This document shows positions 1-6,799 of a DNA stretch of 8,620 bases, piece after piece. The position numbers were made by a program, and so were the translations under genes. Numbering within the stretch: the stretch's first letter is position 1; each line of letters starts with the position of its first letter. The notes under the pieces are model-generated. The model was not told where the DNA came from. It saw nothing but the letters and a program-made list of their open reading frames with translations, and searched no databases. The DNA is from Flavobacteriaceae bacterium. GTDB lineage: Bacteria > Bacteroidota > Bacteroidia > Flavobacteriales > Flavobacteriaceae. Location of the stretch: positions 1 to 8,620 of the forward strand of contig DOIV01000054.1 in the NCBI GenBank assembly GCA_003511845.1, given 5' to 3'.

Positions 1-96
1 TTCATGTGTCTAAATTTTAATTTTTATAGGCGACACATAGTGTTTGCCATTAGTCATTTCCTTATATGTCAAAATTTGACATGCTCTTTTATGTGT
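1..96. other. Intergenic stretch downstream of the DUF4249 gene, no gene seen
   Basis: No coding region is supported here; the longest minus-strand ATG frame (57 to 10) gives only 15 codons. Two inverted repeats are visible: ATGTCAAA/TTTGACAT at 66-82, and ATGTGTC (4-10) with GACACAT (32-38) around a 21-base AT-rich interior. Neither is followed by a U-run in the minus direction, so no classical terminator for the long minus-strand operon can be called, and transcription may continue past the window edge. Confidence 0.6.
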
Positions 97-930
97 TTAT
101 AAATTTTTATCTTTTGTATTAATACTCACTACTCCAAAATTACCTAATATTTTTCTTTTAGTGTTTGTATTTGTAATGTTTCCAGTTATATGAACAGGTG
201 GTAAAGCGAATAATTGACCTAGATCACCACCACCATCATCAGATTGACTTTCTTCTTGAATAATCATATTTAAATAAAATTGATAGGTAGTATAATTAAA
301 ATTTATTAGCCTTGCATGAATATGACTATCTGATAAACCTAAACCTGCAGTCTCTTCAATAAATGCATTGTTATTTCCATCAAAAAGAATATCGTCAGTT
401 AGTTGATAGGTAGATGTCTCCATATTGTCTTTTAAAGCAGTAATTTCTAATCGGTAAAAATTATTTTCATTGACAGGATCTTTAAAAGTGGCACGAATAT
501 AACCATCAACACTTGAAATTTCATCTATTACTACAACAGAACCTAAACGCTCTTTCTCTGAAGTATATACGACATTATCTAATTCAACTTCAATCCAATA
601 TAAATTACCAATGATTGGTGTGGGTAATGTATTACTTTCATACACTCCATTTTGTTCTGAAAAAACACTTGTTACAAGTGTCTTTTTAGCCTTTTGATCT
701 TCAGTATAAAGCAATATAGTAGCATTGTTTACAGTTTTAGGTTGTGACGAAGTATTCTCTACAGGGACTGATTGTTGTATCGTGATTTTTAGTTTTTCAG
801 TATGATTTGTGAGGTTGCCAAAAATAAATAGTTGAGGCTCAAATGTAGTATCTAAAGAGACTTCTTTATTACAATTCGTTAATAGAAATGAAACAAAAAG
901 GAGTAGTGTGTATGTATATAATGATTTCAT
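97..930 (-). CDS. DUF4249 family outer-membrane lipoprotein, partner of the TonB-dependent receptor
   Basis: The product is 277 residues. It starts with a lipoprotein signal peptide, a hydrophobic stretch ending in LLTNC with Cys20 as the lipidated residue, and continues as a beta-rich protein resembling DUF4249. Supporting marks are the N-terminal pattern around EPQLFIFGNLT, the central YWIEVEL strand followed by TSEKERLGSV, and the C-terminal segment around ITGNIT...ILGNFGVVSI. DUF4249 proteins are typically encoded directly after a TonB-dependent receptor of the type found here and are presumed to be its accessory lipoprotein; their biochemical role is not established. A longer frame opens at 978, but that start would overlap the receptor gene by 44 bases and put 16 extra residues before the signal peptide. 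The ATG at 930 gives a standard signal peptide and lies four bases after the receptor stop codon, so I prefer it. A run of Asp and Gly near residues 231-236 looks like a loop. It is the last gene of the cluster inside the window. Confidence 0.85.
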   Translation of the reverse strand: MKSLYTYTLLLFVSFLLTNCNKEVSLDTTFEPQLFIFGNLTNHTEKLKITIQQSVPVENTSSQPKTVNNATILLYTEDQKAKKTLVTSVFSEQNGVYESNTLPTPIIGNLYWIEVELDNVVYTSEKERLGSVVVIDEISSVDGYIRATFKDPVNENNFYRLEITALKDNMETSTYQLTDDILFDGNNNAFIEETAGLGLSDSHIHARLINFNYTTYQFYLNMIIQEESQSDDGGGDLGQLFALPPVHITGNITNTNTKRKILGNFGVVSINTKDKNL

Positions 931-934
931 ATGT

Positions 935-3655
935 TTAAAATTTAAAATTATAGGTAATAAAAGGAATTTGAGAGCCAATTACTGAAAATTGATATGTTTT
1001 TAATTTATTGTCATTAAAAGTTGAATACCTTGAAAAAGCGTTCTTCCTTCCATAAACATTATAAACTCCAAATGACCAACTGCTTTGCCACTTTGTGTTA
1101 GGATTTCCTTTAGGGATGTAATTAAATGACACATCTAACCTATGTGTATCTGGTATTCTGTATGCATTTCTATCAGAATAGGTTAAATGCGGAATGCCAC
1201 CAACAATAATTCTTCCAGCTGCTTGTGTAGAGGGCCTTCCTGTTTGATACGTAAAAAAAGTGTTTACATCCCATTTCTTAGTCAATTTATAATTGGCTAT
1301 GAAATTTAAAAGGTGTGGCCTGTCATAATTTGAAGGATAATATGTCCCTCCATTAATGTTTTCAGATTCAAAACTACTTATTGTTTTTCTTTTAGTTACT
1401 GCATAGGTGTAATTTATATTCCCCGTAAGTTTACCTTTATTTTTATGTAACCCTATTTCTGCACCATATGCAAATCCTTTTGCTGGAAGTAATTGAGTTT
1501 CTAAATTTTCTTTAATAAATAAATCTGCACCATTTTTATACTCAATCATATTTTTAAAGGTTTTGTAATAGCCTTCTAAAGAAAAGTTATAAATATCATT
1601 TGATGTGTCATAAGCATAACCGGCAGATATTTGATTTACCTCTATAGGTTTTATATGCGTTCCTGAAGGTTTCCAAATATCAAATGGTAATGCTGCTGTT
1701 GTACTTGATATCATATGGATATATTGAAACATTCTATTGTAACCTAACTTCAAAGCTTTACGATCACTAATAGCATATTTAAATGAGAGTCTTGGTTCTA
1801 AGCCCATATAACTTTTTGTTAATTCTCCTTTTTTATAGCTATTATTACCAGTTATTGTACTGACTGACATTGGTAATTCTGTATTGTATTTTGCAACATT
1901 ATAAGGACCGATATTTCCAAACCATGAAAAACGTAATCCTGCATTTACAGAAAATTTATTCCATTCTTTTTCATATTCAACATAAGGAGCAACTTCCAGA
2001 CCTTTTTCAGTTTCAAGATTAATTTCGTTAATACCTACTTCATCCGTTTTAATTTCAGCAGGTATAAACTTATATAAAGTATTATGAATTCCAAATCTAA
2101 ATTTTGAAGTAGGGCTTTGATATAATGTGAAATCTGGTTTGAAAATCCAATTTTCTATAGAAGATTTCCAAGTAAAATTTCCTGATGCATTTGAAGTTCC
2201 ACCACTAACAATACCGAGGCCATAATTATATTTACTGTAAATCCCTGAAATATTCATGAATAATCTGTCAGAAAAAAGATGATTCCATCGTACAGTAGCT
2301 GTTGTATTGTTCCATTCAAAATTAACGCTCTCGTCATCGTTATTAGGCTCTTCTTCATCTTCAAACTTTAATTTCATCACATCAGCTCCAAAATATCCTG
2401 AAACAAACAACTTGTTATTATCATTAATGTTCCATGTTAATTTAGTATTTAAATCATAAAAGTAAATTTTGTTATTTTCAACTCCATTCTTAATCAAAGG
2501 GAAAAACATATCAAAATACGATCTACGCCCAGAAATCAAATAACTTATTTTTTCTTTTTTGAGAGGTCCTTCTAAGGTTAATCTAGAAAACAACAATCCT
2601 AAACCTCCCTCTCCTTTAAAACTCTTATTACTTCCTTCACGTTGTCGTATGTCTAAAACCGAAGAAGCTCTCCCTCCGAAACGAGCAGGAATTCCGCCTT
2701 TATAAAGTTTAAGACTTTTAATAGCATCAGTATTAAATATAGAGAAAAACCCCCATACATGTGACGAGCTGTAAATAGGTGCTTCATCTAATAAAATCAG
2801 GTTTTGATCTATATTACCTCCTCTTACATTAAAACCTGTAGCCCCTTCTCCTACACTACTAACTCCTGGCATCGTTAAAACGGCTCTAGTGATATCTGGC
2901 TCACCTAACAGAGCTGGCAATTGTTTAATTTCTGCACTTCTCATTTTAGTAACACCAAGAAGTGTTGATTGAACTTGGCTTTTTCCTCTACTTTCAGAAG
3001 ATAATACTACTTCTTCTAATTGATTATCTGAAGGCCTTAACTCAATATTGAGTTTTATATTTCGGTTAAGCTCTATTTCAATTTCTTTTGTTTCAAAACC
3101 TACATAAGAGACCTGTATAGTGTGTTTTTTACTTAGAAGCGTAATGGAATAAAAGCCATATTCATTAGTAACGACACCTTTGTTTATATTCTTAATAAGG
3201 ATTGTAGCACCTAATAATGTTTCTCCTGTAGCTGAATCTTTAATAGTTCCGCTTAATGTGAATTTTTGTTGTTGAATTGATTTTAACTTGGGTAATTCAG
3301 ATAAAATAACACGACCTTTCTTCATGGTATATGTTATGGCTTTATTTTTAAAAAGCTTATCTAACACTTTATTTAATGCTTTATCAACAACAGAGATATC
3401 AAATCTCTGTTTCGTATCTACAATGTCATTATTATAAATAAAACTTGTTGAAGTTTGTTGTTCAATAAGCTGTATAATTTCCTCTAGCGGAGTATTATTT
3501 ACATCTAAAGAAACTTTATCTTGAGAGAAACTATTGATTGCCATTAGTTGTAAACAACCAATTAGGTAAAGGGATAATGATAATTTCATTAAAAGCCATT
3601 TTTTATTACGCACACTTTTTAAAGTTAAAAATGCTGTAAACTGTTTAATTTTCAT
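935..3655 (-). CDS. STN-domain TonB-dependent outer-membrane receptor (SusC-like, signal-transducing)
   Basis: This 906-residue protein is an outer-membrane TonB-dependent transporter. A long N-terminal signal region has a basic stretch, then a hydrophobic core, ending near SFSQ at 42-45, a layout common in Bacteroidetes receptors. An STN (secretin/TonB short N-terminal) domain lies at about 48-118 and a carboxypeptidase-regulatory-like beta domain at about 133-207, with SGTIKD...GETLLGATI and VSYVGFETKEI as its marks. The plug follows at about 225-340, with PGVSSVGEGATGFNVRGG, LLDEAPIY and GGIPARFGGRASS recognisable, and then a beta-barrel to the C-terminal aromatic end (YNFKF). In FecA-type systems the STN-like domain signals ligand binding to the FecR protein, and the fecR gene lies directly upstream here. 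The first Met is preferred; Met23 (MKLSLS) is a possible alternative. The substrate cannot be deduced. The plug resembles receptors paired with DUF4249 rather than the SusC/SusD glycan pair, and no SusD gene is present. I see no independent promoter in the spacer, only a hairpin. Confidence 0.93.
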   Translation of the reverse strand: MKIKQFTAFLTLKSVRNKKWLLMKLSLSLYLIGCLQLMAINSFSQDKVSLDVNNTPLEEIIQLIEQQTSTSFIYNNDIVDTKQRFDISVVDKALNKVLDKLFKNKAITYTMKKGRVILSELPKLKSIQQQKFTLSGTIKDSATGETLLGATILIKNINKGVVTNEYGFYSITLLSKKHTIQVSYVGFETKEIEIELNRNIKLNIELRPSDNQLEEVVLSSESRGKSQVQSTLLGVTKMRSAEIKQLPALLGEPDITRAVLTMPGVSSVGEGATGFNVRGGNIDQNLILLDEAPIYSSSHVWGFFSIFNTDAIKSLKLYKGGIPARFGGRASSVLDIRQREGSNKSFKGEGGLGLLFSRLTLEGPLKKEKISYLISGRRSYFDMFFPLIKNGVENNKIYFYDLNTKLTWNINDNNKLFVSGYFGADVMKLKFEDEEEPNNDDESVNFEWNNTTATVRWNHLFSDRLFMNISGIYSKYNYGLGIVSGGTSNASGNFTWKSSIENWIFKPDFTLYQSPTSKFRFGIHNTLYKFIPAEIKTDEVGINEINLETEKGLEVAPYVEYEKEWNKFSVNAGLRFSWFGNIGPYNVAKYNTELPMSVSTITGNNSYKKGELTKSYMGLEPRLSFKYAISDRKALKLGYNRMFQYIHMISSTTAALPFDIWKPSGTHIKPIEVNQISAGYAYDTSNDIYNFSLEGYYKTFKNMIEYKNGADLFIKENLETQLLPAKGFAYGAEIGLHKNKGKLTGNINYTYAVTKRKTISSFESENINGGTYYPSNYDRPHLLNFIANYKLTKKWDVNTFFTYQTGRPSTQAAGRIIVGGIPHLTYSDRNAYRIPDTHRLDVSFNYIPKGNPNTKWQSSWSFGVYNVYGRKNAFSRYSTFNDNKLKTYQFSVIGSQIPFITYNFKF

Positions 3656-3710
3656 AAATTTGATTCTTGTTAATTAATACTGATTTTGCGATTAGAAATT
3701 TTTAACATTT

Positions 3711-3736
3711 AGTGGGGAAATTGCCGTTTCCCCACT
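3711..3736 (-). promoter_or_regulatory. GC-rich intercistronic hairpin between the fecR-like gene and the receptor gene
   Basis: A perfect 10-bp inverted repeat (AGTGGGGAAA at 3711-3720 and TTTCCCCACT at 3727-3736) encloses a six-base loop. It begins two bases after the stop codon of the fecR-like gene. It stands out in a very AT-rich surrounding. In the operon direction it is followed by AAATGTTAAAAATTT, not a clean U-run, so it is more likely an attenuator, mRNA-processing or stabilising structure than a full terminator. In the opposite direction it is followed by TTTTTATTTT and could end antisense transcripts. Confidence 0.6.
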
Positions 3737-3738
3737 TT

Positions 3739-4713
3739 TTATTTTACAACCCATTTATTATCTTCTATCTTTTTATACTCAAAGTGTTTTGAAAGTTTTA
3801 ATGTTTCTAAAATTTCATCTATAGTTATTGATTTATCAAAGGATCCTGTGAATTTTGAATTAGATAATTGTTCATTCTCAAAGCTTATTTTTATATTATA
3901 TTGAATACTTAAATCATTTGCAATTTCTTTAAATGATTTATTTTTGAATGCAATTTTTCCTTTTACCCAAGCAATTGAGTTTTCTATAAACTCAGCTTTT
4001 AATTTAATGATTTTATTATTTTTATCAGAAAAAATAATTTTATCTTTAGGAAGCATTATAATCTTATTTTTAAAGTATTTATCATTACTAACTTCAACTT
4101 TACCTGTAAATAAAACTGTTTCTGTAAAGTCATTTTCTGCATACGACTTCACATTAAAACTTGTCCCTAGTGCCTTAACATTTAATTGATCTTTAGTACT
4201 TACTATAAAAGGATGCTTTTTGTCTTTTGCAACCTTAAAAAAAGCTTCTCCTTCTAAATATAGTTTTCTAGGAGAGTTTTCTGAGTACTTCAAAATACTA
4301 GATGCATTCAACCAAACTTTAGACCCATCTGGCAAGTCTATTTGTTTCTGTTCACCAAAGGTGGTTTCTACTAATATTTGATTATTATTTACAGAAAAAT
4401 TCTGATATATAAATGTTGATGTTGTTATTATGAATATTAATACCGCAGCATATTTCAATACATTTTTCCATTGAAATGAATTTGAAGTTTCTGGTTCAAC
4501 TGCTTCAAAGAAACGCTCTTTAGCTAGTGTTGTAGAAATTGGTAATTGAGAATTACCTCCAGTTTTTTTATAAATAGATTCAATCTCAATAAATAATTGC
4601 TCATCATAAGTATCGGAATTTATCCATTTTTCAACTTTAAGTAATGTAGATGCATCTGCTGTCTTTGAAATATATGCCCAAAGATCAGTTTCTGTTATAT
4701 TATAATTTTCCAT
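3739..4713 (-). CDS. FecR family anti-sigma factor / sigma regulator
   Basis: This 324-residue, single-pass inner-membrane regulator has the normal length and layout of Bacteroidetes FecR proteins. A cytoplasmic N-terminal sigma-contacting segment (about 1-80, with KVEKWINS at 26-33) is followed by one transmembrane helix at about 87-104 (YAAVLIFIITTSTFIY). The periplasmic FecR domain spans about 115-210 and is marked by LPDGSKVWLNASS, LYLEGEAFFKVAK, HPFIV and ALGTSFNVKSY. A DUF4974-like C-terminal domain spans about 252-324, with FKEIANDLSIQYNIKI and FTGSFDKSITIDEIL; in this family it is thought to contact the STN domain of the partner receptor. The likely role is to hold or activate the ECF sigma factor encoded at 6800-7303 in response to receptor occupancy. 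The start codon lies inside the 3' end of the preceding small ORF, which suggests translational coupling. The N-terminal 50 residues are visibly related to that small ORF. Confidence 0.93.
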   Translation of the reverse strand: MENYNITETDLWAYISKTADASTLLKVEKWINSDTYDEQLFIEIESIYKKTGGNSQLPISTTLAKERFFEAVEPETSNSFQWKNVLKYAAVLIFIITTSTFIYQNFSVNNNQILVETTFGEQKQIDLPDGSKVWLNASSILKYSENSPRKLYLEGEAFFKVAKDKKHPFIVSTKDQLNVKALGTSFNVKSYAENDFTETVLFTGKVEVSNDKYFKNKIIMLPKDKIIFSDKNNKIIKLKAEFIENSIAWVKGKIAFKNKSFKEIANDLSIQYNIKISFENEQLSNSKFTGSFDKSITIDEILETLKLSKHFEYKKIEDNKWVVK

Positions 4714-4856
4714 ATCATGTCTATTATTTCTGCTAATGATATATTATTTTTATCATTAGAATTCATCCATAACTCTACTTTCTCATCAATTTCAATATTT
4801 TTTGAATCAGACAAATAGGTTATGAATTCTGTTTTAGTAATTTGATAATTATCCAT
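4695..4856 (-). CDS. Small 53-residue protein resembling the N-terminal segment of the adjacent FecR protein
   Basis: A short frame runs from an ATG at 4856 to a TAA at 4695. It starts ten bases after the stop codon of the S41 protease gene and overlaps the start of the fecR-like gene by 19 bases in another frame. The product begins MDNYQITKTE, against MENYNITETD in the FecR protein. The two align without gaps over about 50 residues with 17 identities that I counted by eye, including KVE-W-NS at 26-33 and EI at 43-44. There is no transmembrane helix and no FecR or DUF4974 domain, so the product would be a soluble cytoplasmic copy of the sigma-contacting region alone. It could be a small regulator of the sigma factor, a translational-coupling leader for fecR, or the remnant of a tandem fecR duplication. 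The intact start, the lack of internal stops and the tight packing favour a translated gene; its function is unknown. Confidence 0.65.
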   Translation of the reverse strand: MDNYQITKTEFITYLSDSKNIEIDEKVELWMNSNDKNNISLAEIIDMIWKIII

Positions 4857-4865
4857 AATTATTGA

Positions 4866-5870
4866 CTATTGTAATTCTATTATTGCTCGTTCTATAATTT
4901 CATCTGTTTTTAAATCGTTCCAGTCAAAAAGAACAGGAATATCTGGTGGAACTCCATTCTCATAATCTGGGCTCTTATCTAATGTTAAAGCTTGGGTTAT
5001 TGAGAATCTATACGTCCACCCATTTGGTAGTTGACCTCCATTTGGCAAACCAAGTCCACCACCTGTTGTATCTCCAATTAGTACTATATTTGAGATTGCT
5101 TTGGCAGCTAGAGCAGTAAAAGATCCAGCACTAAAAGTACCTCTGTCTGTTAGAATTACTACCTTATTCTTATACCTTTCTCCATCATAAGGCTCTACAT
5201 AAGCTGGTTTTGAATCTGAAAAATCGTTATGATTAGGCCCACTTTTAATTCTAGAATAATAAATTAATGTTTTAGTCTCAACAAATCTGCTAAGTAGTTT
5301 AAACATATCCTTTGGTGAACCTCCTCCGTTTTCTCTTAAATCTAAAATCAACCCTTTTGTGTCTTTATATCTATTTAAAACAAAATCAGTATTTATTTGA
5401 TCTATCTCGTCAGAAAATGAAGAAAAACGCACATATCCAATCTCTCCATTAGCTATAAAACCATGTGCAAATGGACCAGATATATAATAATCTTTTGGCA
5501 GATAATTATCAGTAATTATTCGCCAATCAAAATTATCTTGACCTAAGTGATGTGTTCCAAACCGTGAGATATTAAAGTTAGAGATAAGGTTAGTATGATC
5601 GTCTTTTAACTCTGCTAACATATCTCCTAGTACGTTAAATAAAGCATCCTCAGTCATTTTATCATGTATCTTTGCAGAATATTCAACTTTAATAGCATCC
5701 CAGTCAATGTTTTTCAATTCAAAATAAGAATATTTTTCATTACATTCTTTCCATAAATAATCAAGATTACTTTGAGGACTCGTTGTTTCTACAGCTTTAT
5801 CCCAAATAGCTTCTTCACAAGAAATAAATATAAATACTACTGCTAATATTATTATTTTAAAGACCTTCAT
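4866..5870 (-). CDS. S41 family serine protease, lipoprotein (tricorn/C-terminal-processing-like)
   Basis: The 334-residue product has a lipoprotein signal peptide ending in FISC (Cys18), so it should be membrane-anchored outside the cytoplasm. An N-terminal helical region (about 35-90, with YLWKECNEKYSYF and IDWDAI) is of the kind preceding many S41 peptidase cores. LKDDHTNL contains His92, a candidate catalytic His of the tricorn-like subgroup. The protease core follows: GYVRFSSF (145-152), DLRENGGG (177-184), the nucleophile motif TDRGTFSAGS with Ser247 as probable catalytic residue, and the GDTTGGG...LPNG...ENGVPPDIPV block (266-313), including Glu304. I see no clear PDZ domain between residues 95 and 140, unlike Ctp/Prc enzymes. 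The ATG follows the barrel-protein stop after only two bases, so the two are probably co-expressed. S41 proteases such as Prc have been implicated in processing FecR-type regulators in Pseudomonas, so processing of the neighbouring anti-sigma factor or receptor is possible. Acting on an external peptide substrate is the alternative. Confidence 0.88.
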   Translation of the reverse strand: MKVFKIIILAVVFIFISCEEAIWDKAVETTSPQSNLDYLWKECNEKYSYFELKNIDWDAIKVEYSAKIHDKMTEDALFNVLGDMLAELKDDHTNLISNFNISRFGTHHLGQDNFDWRIITDNYLPKDYYISGPFAHGFIANGEIGYVRFSSFSDEIDQINTDFVLNRYKDTKGLILDLRENGGGSPKDMFKLLSRFVETKTLIYYSRIKSGPNHNDFSDSKPAYVEPYDGERYKNKVVILTDRGTFSAGSFTALAAKAISNIVLIGDTTGGGLGLPNGGQLPNGWTYRFSITQALTLDKSPDYENGVPPDIPVLFDWNDLKTDEIIERAIIELQ

Positions 5871-5872
5871 AA

Positions 5873-6700
5873 TTATTGGTTATTAGTATTAAATAAAAGT
5901 GTAAACTTAACTGTATGATGGGCAGCTTGAAAAGTATCAACTTCACCACCAGTTTTATAGGCTTCCCATATATAGGAGAATTTTATTTTATTTTTATTTT
6001 TTAAAGGCATCGTAAAGTCAAGAGCCGTATTCATTCTAAAACCAGAAAAAACCTTAAATTGATAATCATCAAAAACAGATTCAAGAATTGGTTTGTTTAA
6101 TATAAATGCCTGTCCTGAATATACATATCCATTACGAAAAGAATTATTAATTATCCCAACATTAAGCCTAAAAGCTAATTTTTTATCTTTTTCTCTTCTT
6201 CTTGATAGAAAAAGCTTAGAGGCTTTTATAGAGCCAAATAGTGTTGGAATAACTTCAAGACCAACTCCGTTATTACCTAAAGATTCATTAACTCTAAAAT
6301 TACCAGTAGCATTAAGTAATCCACCAACTTTAATATTCAACTTTTCTGTATTAAATTTATTTAATTGATAGAGTTGAGAATAGTATGGTGAAACTATATA
6401 AACTTTACTTATTGCTTCTTGTTTGTTGAAGTTGTTTTTATGATTTCCAAAAGAATAAGAAAATCCATATTCAGTTTCTCTTTTTTTATCAACCTTATTA
6501 TAGGATAGTGAGATGTAGTTTTGCACTCCACTATAAACAAGAGGAGATGTTGCGAAGTCTACAAATCTCGAATATCCTTTTCCTACGGCAATATTTATAT
6601 AAGATGGACGCTTTTCTCTCAGTTTTTTTTTAGAACTTATATTTTGTGATAAAACTCCTGTTGAAACAAGTAACACTAAGCTTATGGTAATTTTTCTCAT
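5873..6700 (-). CDS. Secreted protein, probable outer-membrane beta-barrel, function unknown
   Basis: I do not recognise the family of this 275-residue protein. A signal peptide is clear (MRKITISLVLLVSTGVLSQ, cleavage near residue 18-19). The mature part starts with a basic stretch (KKKLREKRP at 24-32) and then shows repeated amphipathic strand-like segments with alternating hydrophobic and polar residues, for example YINIAVGKG, YISLSYNKV, YGFSYSFGN, LNIKVGGLLN, LAFRLNVGI, FKVFSGFRMNTALDFTM and KIKFSYIWEAY. It ends in TVKFTLLF near the C-terminus. That pattern fits a small outer-membrane barrel of about 8-12 strands. No catalytic motif and no Cys residue is visible. It is the first gene after the sigma factor, sits behind a candidate ECF promoter and is almost joined to the protease gene, so it is probably a component or target of the same signalling system rather than a bystander. 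Confidence 0.7.
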   Translation of the reverse strand: MRKITISLVLLVSTGVLSQNISSKKKLREKRPSYINIAVGKGYSRFVDFATSPLVYSGVQNYISLSYNKVDKKRETEYGFSYSFGNHKNNFNKQEAISKVYIVSPYYSQLYQLNKFNTEKLNIKVGGLLNATGNFRVNESLGNNGVGLEVIPTLFGSIKASKLFLSRRREKDKKLAFRLNVGIINNSFRNGYVYSGQAFILNKPILESVFDDYQFKVFSGFRMNTALDFTMPLKNKNKIKFSYIWEAYKTGGEVDTFQAAHHTVKFTLLFNTNNQ

Positions 6701-6709
6701 CTCTATTTT

Positions 6710-6741
6710 TAATTATAGCTGTTTAAATGAGCTCATAATTA
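6710..6741 (-). promoter_or_regulatory. Stem-loop in the leader of the barrel-protein gene
   Basis: TAATTAT (6710-6716) pairs with ATAATTA (6735-6741), and AGCT (6717-6720) pairs with AGCT (6730-6733) after one bulged base, leaving a nine-base loop. The structure ends about ten bases before the start codon at 6700 and overlaps the palindrome ATGAGCTCAT (6727-6736). It would lie within the 5' leader if transcription starts at the candidate ECF promoter nearby. It is AT-rich and only moderately stable, so it may have no function. Confidence 0.3.
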
Positions 6742-6758
6742 TGACTCTTCGTATATAA

Positions 6759-6782
6759 GACGTTTACCGAACAACCTTACCC
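6759..6782 (-). promoter_or_regulatory. Candidate ECF-sigma promoter upstream of the barrel/protease/fecR genes
   Basis: Reading the minus strand, GGGTAAGG (6782-6775) is followed after 12 bases by CGTC (6762-6759) and then TTATATA. CGTC is the -10 core recognised by many ECF sigma factors, and a conserved upstream block at about this distance is typical. The element sits between the sigma gene and the first downstream gene, about 59 bases before its ATG, where an autoregulated target promoter would be expected. The spacer is otherwise very AT-rich, so the GC-containing blocks stand out. The -35 assignment is inference. Confidence 0.4.
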
Positions 6783-6799
6783 TATTTTAAAATGCTTTT

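Noticed and set aside
4..38. ATGTGTC/GACACAT repeat as an insertion-sequence end
   Set aside because: The arms are only seven bases, no target duplication or transposase is visible, and the flank is cut by the window edge.
10..57. Minus-strand 15-codon frame preceded by AAGGAA
   Set aside because: It is too short to support as a gene, and purine-rich ribosome sites carry little weight in this phylum.
935..3655. Receptor as a SusC glycan-uptake porin of a polysaccharide utilisation locus
   Set aside because: No SusD-type lipoprotein or carbohydrate-active enzyme is present; the partner is a DUF4249 lipoprotein and the neighbours are a protease and sigma regulators.
3944..4189. Plus-strand frame of 81 codons
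   Set aside because: It lies wholly inside the fecR-like gene on the opposite strand, has no promoter or recognisable motif, and is a by-product of the AT-rich coding sequence.
6093..6368. Plus-strand frame of 91 codons
   Set aside because: It is antisense to the barrel-protein gene, whose signal peptide and strand pattern mark it as the real gene; the antisense product has no recognisable features.
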